From Bodo saltans (Eukaryota; Euglenozoa; Kinetoplastea; Eubodonida; Bodonidae), in the NCBI GenBank assembly GCA_001460835.1, contig CYKH01001782.1, forward strand, positions 1 to 57,350: DNA of 57,350 nt. Reading direction: 5' to 3'. Within the stretch, counting starts at the first letter, position 1; every line of letters begins with the position of its first letter. This document shows positions 1 through 8,174 of the stretch, in pieces. The notes under the pieces were generated by a model that was not told the origin of the DNA, searched no databases, and was given only the letters and a program-made list of their open reading frames with translations. The position numbers were made by a program, and so were the translations under genes.

Positions 1-30
1 ACTTTGAACATAGTGAGAGCAGAACCCGGA

Positions 31-76
31 AACAAGAGATAGAATAGCGCCAAAACAAGAGATAGAATAGCGCCAA
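31..76. repeat. 23-bp direct repeat, two units
   Basis: A 23-bp unit (core AGATAGAATAGCGCC) occurs twice head-to-tail, at 31-53 and 54-76, without mismatch. It directly abuts the 51-bp-period block that follows. Function unknown; probably non-coding sequence between polycistronic genes or the 3' UTR of a gene outside the window. Confidence 0.85.
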
Positions 77-270
77 CCAAAATGACACTGTATGACGGTA
101 ATGCTCGTCAAGCCGCTTTGGGCGACACCAAAATGACACTGTATGACGGCAATGTTCGTCAAACCGCTAACCCGCTGTGGTTTTACTGTGACATACTGCC
201 ATTTGCTCGTCAAACCGCTTTGGGCGACACCAAAATGACACTGTATGACGGTAATGTTCGTCAAACCGCT
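77..270. repeat. 51-bp-period minisatellite, about four units
   Basis: Units begin at 77, 128, 179 and 230, exactly 51 bp apart. The first, second and fourth share the core ATGACACTGTATGACGG; the third keeps only its second half (CGTCAAACCGCTTTGGGCGA) and its first half is divergent. Because 51 is a multiple of three, the + strand can be read as a 17-residue peptide repeat (MTLYDGN..RQTALGDTK type) in a 63-codon frame at 82-273. That frame is closed by a TAG at 40-42 upstream and no family is recognisable, so coding status is undecided. Confidence 0.75.
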
Positions 271-336
271 TAAGAGTGATCCTGAGTTTGCCAACATGGA
301 ATTGGTAGAAGATCTTGTGTGTTTTGTTTTGTATCG

Positions 337-882
337 ATGCATTTATGTTGGATGGGGAGAGAAATGTTATTTTGCCACATATGCCACACTATGAATACGT
401 TTTCGGATGCACTTGTATGCCCCACATGTCGAAGTGATATCGTGGAGATTGTTGATGAATCGAGTGGACATGATGCGAGTTCTTGGAATGCTCCCGTGAC
501 GCAGCCGAGTTTGCACGATTTGATCAGGCGTGAAATCAGTTTGCTGAGAACACCACTTGCGTTTGGCGGATTCGGAGATGAAACCATTCTTCGTAGTGTG
601 ATGCATAGAACACTTCTAGAACATCAACCGCGAGCTCAACGTACTCCGCGAGCTCAACGTACTCCACAGAGCTTAATTGACAAGCTCGAGAGGAGGACTG
701 CAGGGTTGGAGGAGACTGCAGAATGTGTGATTTGTCAAGAGTCGATGAAGGAAGATGCAGAGGATGATCGAAACCTTATTTTGCTAAGACTTCCGTGTGG
801 ACATTGGTTTCATGACTTTTGCCTTCGCCCGTGGTTGGAGCAATGTCAAACTTGCCCAACTTGTCGCAGTAACGTTGTATAA
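337..882 (+). CDS. RING-H2 zinc-finger protein, putative E3 ubiquitin ligase
   Basis: About 181 residues. The N-terminus carries a small CxxC...CxxC zinc ribbon (Cys13/16 and Cys28/31), and the C-terminus a RING-H2 finger starting at CVIC (about residue 130), continuing through CGHWFHDFC and ending CPTC just before the stop. N-terminal zinc ribbon plus C-terminal RING-H2 is the layout of RNF115/RNF126-type E3 ligases, which transfer ubiquitin from an E2 to substrates; that identity is inferred from layout only. The linker has a perfect 18-bp direct repeat near 631-666 (RAQRTP twice). The first ATG is 337, with in-frame ATGs at 352 and 364. The only AG after the T-rich stretch is at 358-359, so translation may really start at 364. 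Confidence 0.8.
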   Translation: MHLCWMGREMLFCHICHTMNTFSDALVCPTCRSDIVEIVDESSGHDASSWNAPVTQPSLHDLIRREISLLRTPLAFGGFGDETILRSVMHRTLLEHQPRAQRTPRAQRTPQSLIDKLERRTAGLEETAECVICQESMKEDAEDDRNLILLRLPCGHWFHDFCLRPWLEQCQTCPTCRSNVV

Positions 883-968
883 TCATGGTTTGATACTGCA
901 TTATTGACGTTTTTAGAAGAGCTTACCGTATTTGCGAAAAAAAAAAGACTTCTTCAGTTGAGCAATCA

Positions 969-980
969 TTTTTTTTTCAG
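969..980 (+). promoter_or_regulatory. predicted spliced-leader acceptor of the R-SNARE gene
   Basis: Nine T followed by CAG, 29 nt upstream of the ATG at 1010. This is a textbook kinetoplastid polypyrimidine-AG trans-splice acceptor, and it excludes an upstream start for the gene. Confidence 0.7.
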
Positions 981-1009
981 TAAACAATTTGGGAACAAAG
1001 GACATTGTC

Positions 1010-1687
1010 ATGTCATTGCTTGGCGCTTTGGTTGTTCGCATTTCGGACAGACTCCTCCTTCATCAATGCCAAACCGATGAAAAAATTGCGCCTTTCGTCT
1101 GGGGAGAGGTGATTAGTCGATGCACTGCACCAAATTTCAGAACCTCGTCGTTTCTTTCTGATTCAAGTGATGCAGCAAAACGATTTGGCTTTCACATTTT
1201 GTCAGATGACGAAATTGCTTTCGCAATCTTGAGCGAGGAAGGAACAACTCGAAGGTCTGCTCACATTGCCCTTGATGACGTGGCGAAGTTATTCAAAAAA
1301 ATGTTCGTAGAGGCACCTTCCAAGCTTTCCCCCAGCTCGTGCAGTGTTTTGCAACAACCTTTGCTTCAGCTGCTCACACGTCACGCATCACTTGATACAA
1401 CCGTTGACGACAAAGTCAAACAAGTGAAGCGCACTGTTGAAGAAGTAAAAGGGATTGCACTTGATAACGTCGAAAAAGTTCTAGCTCGAGGCCAGCAGAT
1501 TGAGGAAATTATTTCTGCAACAGATGATTTGCAGTCACAAGCTCAAGGTTTTCAGCGAAGTAGTCGAGCATTGCGCAATCAAATGTGGTGGAACAATTCA
1601 AAGACTAAGGTTTTTATTGCAATAGGAGTGCTCGTTTTCTTGCTGATCGTTTATGTTATTTTTTGTGGCGGAATATCGTGCAACTAA
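1010..1687 (+). CDS. longin-domain R-SNARE (VAMP7/synaptobrevin-like)
   Basis: 225 residues with a complete longin R-SNARE layout: an N-terminal longin-like domain (about 1-120, including RFGFHILSDDEIAFAIL), a SNARE coiled coil (about 130-190) with the zero-layer arginine in VLARGQQIEE, the typical W-rich juxtamembrane stretch (NQMWWNNSKTKV), and a C-terminal membrane anchor (VFIAIGVLVFLLIVYVIF) followed by only a few lumenal residues. R-SNAREs pair with three Q-SNARE helices to drive membrane fusion; the longin domain regulates assembly and sorting. The target compartment cannot be read from the sequence, but VAMP7-type members usually work at late endosomes, lysosomes or the plasma membrane. 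A short Qc-SNARE lies at 43740. The ATG is the first one downstream of a strong splice acceptor. Confidence 0.88.
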   Translation: MSLLGALVVRISDRLLLHQCQTDEKIAPFVWGEVISRCTAPNFRTSSFLSDSSDAAKRFGFHILSDDEIAFAILSEEGTTRRSAHIALDDVAKLFKKMFVEAPSKLSPSSCSVLQQPLLQLLTRHASLDTTVDDKVKQVKRTVEEVKGIALDNVEKVLARGQQIEEIISATDDLQSQAQGFQRSSRALRNQMWWNNSKTKVFIAIGVLVFLLIVYVIFCGGISCN

Positions 1688-1734
1688 TACTGTTTCCTAA
1701 GTGAGTATCGACAGAGTCAATTAATTTTGAGCGA

Positions 1735-2757
1735 ATGTCAATATCCTGTTGGTTTATTGATGATGTTCAAGGCATGAAGCAATCAAAGCCAATTGGAGGA
1801 CTTAGTGTAGGTCGACGTCCACAAGCTCCACAAGCTCCACAGGCTCCAACGAAAGTACCACCAAAAACTTCAACTGTTGCGAATGCGAAGCAACAACAAA
1901 CGGTGAGACCATTGCAAAAGGAGGTTTCTTTAGAGGTTTCAAAGCCTTTACCAATTCACAAAAATAGAGATGAAACGCAAGTGAAACACACTTCGCGAAT
2001 GCAAACAGAAAGCACAAGCACCAAAAGAGCAAGTGAAACACACTTTACAACAGTTCCCATCGTTCGACCATTTCCAAATTCTATTGCACCTTCAATTTTG
2101 AGAATTCTTGACGGAATAAAACTGGAGCCACCCTTCACAACCGAGATGGCGAAGGAGTTCCCTCCTCGCGGTGCTTATGCTTGTATTCGTTGCCAACGAG
2201 CGATTGTTGCTGCCACTTTAAAGGCACCTTTCGACTTTGGGTACAGTGGATTTCTCAGTTTCAACACTTCAAGTTGCAATATTGTCTGCAGTGCCACAGA
2301 TGACGGAATTCCGTTCTTGCAAGCTCGCTGCGAAGGCTGCAATGGTCTGATGGGTGAACTTGTTCAACGAAAAAATACTTTTGGAAAGCTTGTTGATGCT
2401 CTGAAAGCAAACAGTTGCTGTCTTCACTTTGTTGACTCGGATGCGACATTGCTACAACCGAAAGCAGCCTTGAATGGTGACACGTCATCAGATGACCTTG
2501 AAATGATGCTTAGTGAACTCGATTTCGACGATTTAGACGTTATCGGAACGAGTGATGGTGCAGACAAGTCTTTGAACAAAAGGCGCCTGCAACACGAAAC
2601 ATGGAGACGGTGTGTTTCTGTTGAAGCCTTGACGATTCCCGGAGCCAATGTCACAGCAGAACAGCGACACAAAGGATCAACAGCTGCCTTGAACGAACAC
2701 ACAAGTTCTGATGAAAGTGATGTGAGTGAGGATAGTTCGGATGAAAACGAGGCATAA
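1735..2757 (+). CDS. zinc-binding protein resembling Mis18/Yippee fold, acidic C-terminus
   Basis: 340 residues. Residues 1-130 are low complexity (PQAPQAPQAP, Lys/Ser/Thr-rich). Residues 145-240 form the only globular part: CIRC at 150-153, about 45 residues of beta-like sequence, then CEGCNGLMGEL from 199 and a SCCLHFVDSD segment. Two CxxC pairs this far apart, with Gly-x-Leu/Val after the second, and a Cys/Phe-Leu-rich helix end, are the layout of the Yippee/Mis18/cereblon CULT fold; the part after the second pair is closest to Mis18. The remaining tail is strongly acidic (SELDFDDLDV; SDESDVSEDSSDENEA), as in histone-binding proteins. Family assignment is a manual pattern match and unproven. 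Start is the ATG at 1735; an in-frame ATG at 1774 is an alternative. Confidence 0.6.
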   Translation: MSISCWFIDDVQGMKQSKPIGGLSVGRRPQAPQAPQAPTKVPPKTSTVANAKQQQTVRPLQKEVSLEVSKPLPIHKNRDETQVKHTSRMQTESTSTKRASETHFTTVPIVRPFPNSIAPSILRILDGIKLEPPFTTEMAKEFPPRGAYACIRCQRAIVAATLKAPFDFGYSGFLSFNTSSCNIVCSATDDGIPFLQARCEGCNGLMGELVQRKNTFGKLVDALKANSCCLHFVDSDATLLQPKAALNGDTSSDDLEMMLSELDFDDLDVIGTSDGADKSLNKRRLQHETWRRCVSVEALTIPGANVTAEQRHKGSTAALNEHTSSDESDVSEDSSDENEA

Positions 2758-2896
2758 ACAGTTGTTCAGTACACACCATATACACTCACACACACACACA
2801 CAAAAAGAAGCAACAAAACAAGGCAATACGCTATTTGGAAAACTATTTCATTATTCGCGGAAGTAGCCACAAACAAGGAAAGAAAAATTGCAAGAA

Positions 2897-4615
2897 ATGA
2901 GCCAAGAGGTCACACCTTCAAGTCCGTTGGGCGCGTCGGGTGAACCTTCGATGCCGTCAGAACCCAGGCATCCAATTTTGCTTACGTGCAGTCGACTGTT
3001 CGATGCGTTCAAAGGAGGCAACAATTGCGAGGTGTTGCAAGCATTTGATGAGCTTCAAATGCTGGAGCTCGAAGAGTTTCCAGAGTTTCGTAGCGAGGTG
3101 CTTTCAGCGTGGGGAAGAGGTATCCTCACCGCCGCTCAGATGTGCAGCGATGATGTTGAACACCTCCAAGAAATGATTGAAGATTATGAAGGCAGGTTCA
3201 ACACATCATCGGCATTTCTTCGAGCGCTCATGATCGATGGATCAAATCCCGCAGAAGTACTTGAACGATTTTTTTCTGAGCAGCCTCCACCGAGTCCAAC
3301 TTCTGATGACGAAGCAACGCCAGTGACAGGAAGAACCTCCATCGCGACTCAAGATGATAACCTTGGCGACGCACAGCTTCCGCCGTTGCCTCCCAAGGTC
3401 CTCTTTGGTGGAGCCCGAGCCAATTACATTATTGATTCGATTGACTCAGTGACAGAGAAGTTCCGCAATTTTTCTTGCCAAGAGGCTGTTGCGGTCATGA
3501 GCCTCGCGTCGCGACTCAATGTGTTACACTTCCTCCCCGCAAAGTTGATTGAGAAACTTCAACGACCGTACATTGCTCGCATGAAAACAAAGACTGAGGA
3601 TGTTGAACTTGTGTTCACTGAGATGATGGAAGCGGGTCTCAAGCCAGTGAACGCATTCCCTTTCACGTTCGTATTCATGAAGCAACAGCCAACGAAGCCA
3701 CTTCTCGATCATTACTACATCAGCATGCTGAGTTGCGGAGTCAAGCCAATGGATTCGTCACTTCGTGTGCTTCTTCGCAATCCCTCTTTGACGAAAGAAG
3801 AGCGTTTCTTTGTCAAACGCCGAATGGATGGCGGAAGTGAAATCGAAGTTTGGTACGACAAAAGGCTTTCCCAACTGAACAGCATCGAATACGAAGGAGT
3901 TCTGGAAGATGCGAGCCGTCTTGTTCAGTGTATGATTTTTGACGGTGTGATTCCCAACAAAATCATTTTCAACAAGATTATTCGAATGGCAAAGAATGAT
4001 CCCGGGCTTGCGGAAGCATGGTACAAAAAGATGATTGACATGGGAGTACAGCCAAATGCTGCAACTTTTACGACAATGATTTCTCTGTGGAAGCATCACA
4101 AGTTGACTGATTCAGTAGATCGCTGGATCTCCGAGATGAATGCTCGAGGAATGCAGCTTGACACTGCAAACTACGTGTCTTTGTTGGAGGGGTATGTGAA
4201 ATCTTCAAATCGCTCGCGAGCCCAGTCTTGTTTTAAAGCATTACTGGCACGCAACGACACCTCAGCACACACCTACAACTGCATTATGGGTCTAGGCCCA
4301 TTCGACTGGGCTTTTGGTTGCCTTGCAGCAATGCTCAGCGATGGATTTGAGCCTTCAAATCAAGCGAAAGAGACACTTGTGTCCCTCGCGAAGGACGAAA
4401 TTTCCAACTCTATCATTGACGAACTTGCGGCTGCTGGGTGGCGAAAACGAGGAATCCTGACCAGCACACAGCTTGTAGCACCCCCTCGTGGAACGACGCC
4501 GAGCCTTCAAGACTGCATGCGTCTCATGATGAGGGAAATGAAGATGTCTGACGAGGAAATGAAGAGGCGTTCTGAACTTCTCACTGCGGAAGTGGACCTT
4601 GCCAAACGCACATAA
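2897..4615 (+). CDS. pentatricopeptide repeat (PPR) protein
   Basis: 572 residues. The central to C-terminal half contains degenerate 35-residue PPR units, clearest around residues 350-500: IPNKIIFNKIIRMAKND, AEAWYKKMIDMGVQPNAATF, TTMISLWKHHK, WISEMNARGMQLDTANYVSL and CLAAMLSDGFEPSNQ. These show the alternating helix pairs and the GxxPN-type turns of the family. PPR proteins bind single-stranded RNA, and in kinetoplastids nearly all act in the mitochondrion on maturation, stability or translation of mitochondrial transcripts or in the mitoribosome. The N-terminal 170 residues are acidic and Pro/Ser-rich, without an obvious presequence. The start is the first ATG of the open frame (the frame itself extends 9 nt upstream without ATG). 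Confidence 0.8.
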   Translation: MSQEVTPSSPLGASGEPSMPSEPRHPILLTCSRLFDAFKGGNNCEVLQAFDELQMLELEEFPEFRSEVLSAWGRGILTAAQMCSDDVEHLQEMIEDYEGRFNTSSAFLRALMIDGSNPAEVLERFFSEQPPPSPTSDDEATPVTGRTSIATQDDNLGDAQLPPLPPKVLFGGARANYIIDSIDSVTEKFRNFSCQEAVAVMSLASRLNVLHFLPAKLIEKLQRPYIARMKTKTEDVELVFTEMMEAGLKPVNAFPFTFVFMKQQPTKPLLDHYYISMLSCGVKPMDSSLRVLLRNPSLTKEERFFVKRRMDGGSEIEVWYDKRLSQLNSIEYEGVLEDASRLVQCMIFDGVIPNKIIFNKIIRMAKNDPGLAEAWYKKMIDMGVQPNAATFTTMISLWKHHKLTDSVDRWISEMNARGMQLDTANYVSLLEGYVKSSNRSRAQSCFKALLARNDTSAHTYNCIMGLGPFDWAFGCLAAMLSDGFEPSNQAKETLVSLAKDEISNSIIDELAAAGWRKRGILTSTQLVAPPRGTTPSLQDCMRLMMREMKMSDEEMKRRSELLTAEVDLAKRT

Positions 4616-4840
4616 GCAAGTCACGACGCCAGTTTCGCCGCAAACGTGTTGAGGTGTCTGTGGATTATTGATTTTTTTTTTTTGTGTGTTGCGCTTTCGG
4701 TTCATGGTAAGTGGGAACCCGATTGTTCACTCCGGAAACAAAAAAGAAGTGGTGTTGAGTGTTCTCTAAAGCAACGAAGTGACATTCCATTGGATGACAA
4801 CACTGAGGTTATTCACAAATAATAGTCCTTTGTCACTCTC

Positions 4841-4852
4841 ATCTTCATTTAG
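4841..4852 (+). promoter_or_regulatory. predicted spliced-leader acceptor of the LRR gene
   Basis: A T/C-rich tract (from about 4827) ends in AG at 4851-4852, 22 nt before the ATG at 4875. Confidence 0.55.
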
Positions 4853-4874
4853 AAAACACTAATTTGTCTTGACA

Positions 4875-6524
4875 ATGAAGCTTGCACAAACGTATGACGC
4901 TAATTGTCACGAGCATGCGTGCAAAACAAATTCCCAAGTGTTGTCGATTTTGAATGCAGTTGACAACGACGTGAATGCCCAAACAACTAGCTCGGTGGGA
5001 GTGACGATTGACCTTTCTCAAAATATTATCGGGTCAAAGGGCATCGTCCCACTTCTAAAGACATTTGGTACTGTCGCTCAGAGCAGCTCACAGGTTTTAA
5101 ACAGTCGTGTCGAAAGCTCGCCCTTTTTCTTGTCTCGACTCATTCTACGCGGCAATTTCTTATCCAACAGTGATATTGACACCCTGTGCGATGCACTTGA
5201 AGAGATCCAGAAACGAGGTGTATCTAGAGGCAACAAATCACTTGAGTGGTTAGACATCAGCGACAACCCTATCTCTCAACCCGCTGGAAAGCGACTTCAT
5301 CTTTTTGTCGCTAGAGTTCCATCAGTACGAACACTTGTGCTTGATCAGACGTTGATCAACGTCGGCCTTCAAGCGCGAATTAACCGTGTTCTGGATGTGC
5401 GCAACAAGAAGCATATCGTTCCCCATAACAACCCCAACGATAAACGAGAAGGCACTCCAATCGTTGCTCCTCCTGCACGCCTCAGAGCACTCCATGTTCT
5501 GTTTACAACTTCACTGAGCATCTGCGTGGACCCTGCATCCCAGACTCATTTGACAACGACGCTTCATGAACCATTAGCCCTTCTGATGAGATCAAGCAGA
5601 GTTCACAGTGAGAGCGAGAGCATCACAGATCCGCTGCACTTGATGCACACGCCACGAAGCCGCAACAGCGATGGCGTGTTTCCATCTCGGGCAGTCGTCG
5701 ATGTTGAGAATGAGATTCCCACTGGCACAGTAGGCCACTGGCTTTTAAAGCAATTCGACTCTCGAAGCACATCTACAGCATCGCAGGAGACGCAGCAGCA
5801 GCAGAGCCGAGGGTACCTGACGTCACCATTCGAGAATCTCCATTTGCTGTTTGCACTCCCTAAAGACTCTTTCATGGGAGTCGAGCTGTTGATGCAATCT
5901 GCAGTGTTGCATAATTTCTTTTCACGTGCTGGTGTCGCGTATTCAGAGTTTCCAATGTTGGGTGGCTTGAGGGCAACTTCTGAGACGATGTTGCGAGACC
6001 CTGAAAGATCGGGACTCAATTTATTGCTTGCCGCAGCATTTGGTGATCCGCAGCCGCAATTTTCAGAAATGCCAGCCGCCATTGGATCCCCAGCATCGCC
6101 AAGCGGGGCTCCTTCCATCATGAATGGCTCGACAACTGGAAGCCCGTTCGAGGCTCGTGGGGCAATCAAGCTCCCCCAGGTTATCATGTTGACCAGCATC
6201 GTTGCCGATGAAGTCCCGCCCCTTCCACTTGCTCCACCAGGAGCAATGTCATCCCTTCTGAGTGAGTCAAGTTTGATGAGCAGCGCCGCAGATGGGATTG
6301 AGAGGAATTGTAGGAGTTCTGCAAGTTTACGTGATGACCAGCTGCAGCAGCTGATGCGAGCAACACCGATTGGCCCCCTCTTGGGTTTGATGGATTTATG
6401 CGACCAGGAGGAGGGAGCGTCGGCGCCCTTGTTGCTTCTGAGACCGACGCTCGCAGCACTTGCGACGCCAACACCGTCGCAGTCACCCGCTCCTCTAGCA
6501 ACGCCGAAGGCGACAGTGGGTTGA
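4875..6524 (+). CDS. leucine-rich-repeat (RNI-like) protein
   Basis: 549 residues. The N-terminal 170 residues contain ribonuclease-inhibitor-type repeats: VTIDLSQNIIGSKGIVPLL, LSRLILRGNFLSNSDIDTL and LEWLDISDNPISQPAGKRL, followed by VRTLVLDQTLI. Such solenoids are protein-binding platforms. Residues 190-549 are not recognisable: Ser/Pro/Ala-rich, with patches of hydrophobic residues (LLMRSSRV, FENLHLLFALPKDSFMG) but no membrane helix. The C-terminal 40 residues are a Pro/Ala/Thr-rich tail. Kinetoplastids encode many such LRR proteins of unknown role. The first ATG at 4875 lies 22 nt after a predicted splice acceptor. Confidence 0.75.
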   Translation: MKLAQTYDANCHEHACKTNSQVLSILNAVDNDVNAQTTSSVGVTIDLSQNIIGSKGIVPLLKTFGTVAQSSSQVLNSRVESSPFFLSRLILRGNFLSNSDIDTLCDALEEIQKRGVSRGNKSLEWLDISDNPISQPAGKRLHLFVARVPSVRTLVLDQTLINVGLQARINRVLDVRNKKHIVPHNNPNDKREGTPIVAPPARLRALHVLFTTSLSICVDPASQTHLTTTLHEPLALLMRSSRVHSESESITDPLHLMHTPRSRNSDGVFPSRAVVDVENEIPTGTVGHWLLKQFDSRSTSTASQETQQQQSRGYLTSPFENLHLLFALPKDSFMGVELLMQSAVLHNFFSRAGVAYSEFPMLGGLRATSETMLRDPERSGLNLLLAAAFGDPQPQFSEMPAAIGSPASPSGAPSIMNGSTTGSPFEARGAIKLPQVIMLTSIVADEVPPLPLAPPGAMSSLLSESSLMSSAADGIERNCRSSASLRDDQLQQLMRATPIGPLLGLMDLCDQEEGASAPLLLLRPTLAALATPTPSQSPAPLATPKATVG

Positions 6525-6839
6525 GTGTTTTTCCTCATGATTGCCCACACGATCATTACCGACAATTGTCCGAACTAAATTGTTATGTTGTATTTTCAAC
6601 GGTGTACAAAAGAATCATAAGAATGAATGCGCTCGATTTTATTTGTTCCCTCCATGCGTGACTCAAAAAAAAAGCATATATTTTCGTTGTGCAAGGTATT
6701 GCTGAGAAGAGGAGAAGTTCTGAGTGATTTTTTTTTTACAATTGGGACACCATTGATGTTGGATTGCTTCTTCTTCTTCTAATTTTATTTTGTACGGGAG
6801 ACACAACACGTTTTTTTATTTTACACGGGCGATATCAAC
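6525..6839 (+). other. intergenic region, 315 nt
   Basis: 3' UTR of the LRR gene followed by the leader of the adenylate kinase. T runs, a TTCTTCTTCTTCTAATTTTATTTTG tract region near 6768-6792 (only part of it pyrimidine) and AG dinucleotides around 6800 fit a polyadenylation/trans-splice junction. No gene seen. Confidence 0.5.
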
Positions 6840-7615
6840 ATGCCTTCGTCCATCCCCGAGCACGCTGTGTCGTACCTGCGAGAGAAGAATGTTCCTGATC
6901 TAATGGAGTACATGCTGCAAGAGCTTTTGCAAGAGCAGCCCGAGAGCCCAGTGGCATTTTTCCAGCAGCTCTTAGCGAAGAAGATTTTCTGATCGCAGGC
7001 CCCCCTGCTGGCGGCAAGGGAACACAATGTGAGGGTATTGTAGAGCGCTTCGGTGTGGTCCATATTTCTACGGGAGACTTGCTGCGTGCGGAAGTGAAAG
7101 CTGGATCACCCGAAGGACAACAGGCTGATGAGTTCATGAAGTCCGGCGGCCTTGTCCCGGACAGCCTGATTATCGCAATGGTGAAGAACCGCCTCAATCA
7201 ACCCGATGTACGTGAGAAGGGATGGCTGCTGGACGGCTTCCCACGCACAAAGGCTCAGGCTCAAGCACTGCAAGAGGCCGGCATCATCCCCCAGGTCATG
7301 GTCCTTCTTGAGGTCCCTGATGATGTCCTGGTGGAGCGTATTGAGGGCCGCCGCAACGACCCCATCACTGGAAAGGTGTACCACATCAAGTTCAACCCTC
7401 CCCCAGCAGATGACAAGGAGCTTCTGGAGCGCCTAGAACAGCGGAAAGACGACACGCGCGAGGCGATGGTGTCCCGTCTTGCTACGTATCACAAGAACTG
7501 CGATGATATTCTCTCATTTTACACGCACGTGCTGTTCAAGACAGACGGCAATCGCGATAAGAAGACTGTCGGAGCTGATGTCACCAAGGCAATCGAGGCA
7601 AGAATGCCAAAGTAG
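6840..7615 (+). CDS. adenylate kinase with N-terminal Dpy-30/RIIa-like extension; frame broken by one base
   Basis: Adenylate kinase interconverts ATP + AMP and 2 ADP. From 6840, 48 codons read as a Dpy-30/RIIa-like docking helix (YLREKNVPDLMEYMLQEL, PESPVAFFQQLLAKK) and stop at TGA 6990-6992. The kinase resumes in another frame: P-loop GPPAGGKGTQ (about 6998-7027), STGDLLRAE (AMP site), GFPRTKAQAQ, LID segment GRRNDPITGKVYH and RKDDTREAM. One additional T in TTTT at 6985-6988 would join the parts as KKIF-LIAGPP, giving about 258 residues. Kinetoplastids have such extended isoforms, several attached to the flagellar axoneme; axonemal location here is inference. The lesion in a homopolymer suggests a sequencing or assembly error more than a true pseudogene, since the remaining frame is intact and conserved. 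Confidence 0.82.
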
Positions 7616-8174
7616 GTAGCAAACACCGCACTGGGGCGAGGGAGGTGAACAACGAGAAGCACAAAACAAGAGGAAATGAGCATTTGCATCACTTGGGATG
7701 TTTTGTAAACGAAAAATATATATATAGGAAAATGGTTTCTCCCTCTGAGTACCTGCAAGCTCTCAAGAGTCTTTTTTTTTTGCTCTCTCGGTGGATTGTG
7801 CACACGCCAAGCCACTCAAGTCAACGCTTGACGATGGGCGTTCTTCCTCCTCTTTGTATGTATCACGTCTGACTGACACAGCACACATCAACACCGCCCA
7901 TGATCAATTTTTGAGGGTTCCTTTTTCTCATCTAAACATCCTGTTGATTTTTTTTCTTTGCTTCTTTCATCAATTCAAGAGTATTCTCGTCTTCTACAAT
8001 TGCGAGACGAATATTCTCGAGTCTTTAGAGTTACATTACAGGCATCTCAGGGGGTTGAGACACACATACCAAACCCATACCCCCTCGAAACACACGAAGA
8101 CCAAACTGTGGGCGAAGTGAAAGCAGAGAGGAAAAAGAAGAATAATCGGACAACAAACAGCAACCATCGCCGTG
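7616..8174 (+). other. intergenic region, 559 nt
   Basis: 3' UTR of adenylate kinase and leader of the giant WD40 gene. Contains a short TATATATATA at about 7717 and T runs. A strong T/C tract ending in AG at 7978-7979 is the likely acceptor; from there to the ATG at 8175 no ATG occurs. No gene seen. Confidence 0.5.
7948..7979 (+). promoter_or_regulatory. predicted spliced-leader acceptor of the giant WD40 gene
   Basis: A long T/C tract runs to AG at 7978-7979. The roughly 195-nt leader that follows is free of ATG, so 8175 is the first start codon on the predicted mRNA. Confidence 0.55.

Noticed and set aside
5603-6565. 320-codon - strand frame opposite the LRR gene
   Set aside because: Shadow of Ser/Ala-rich codons of the + strand gene; no domain, and the + strand has LRR signatures.
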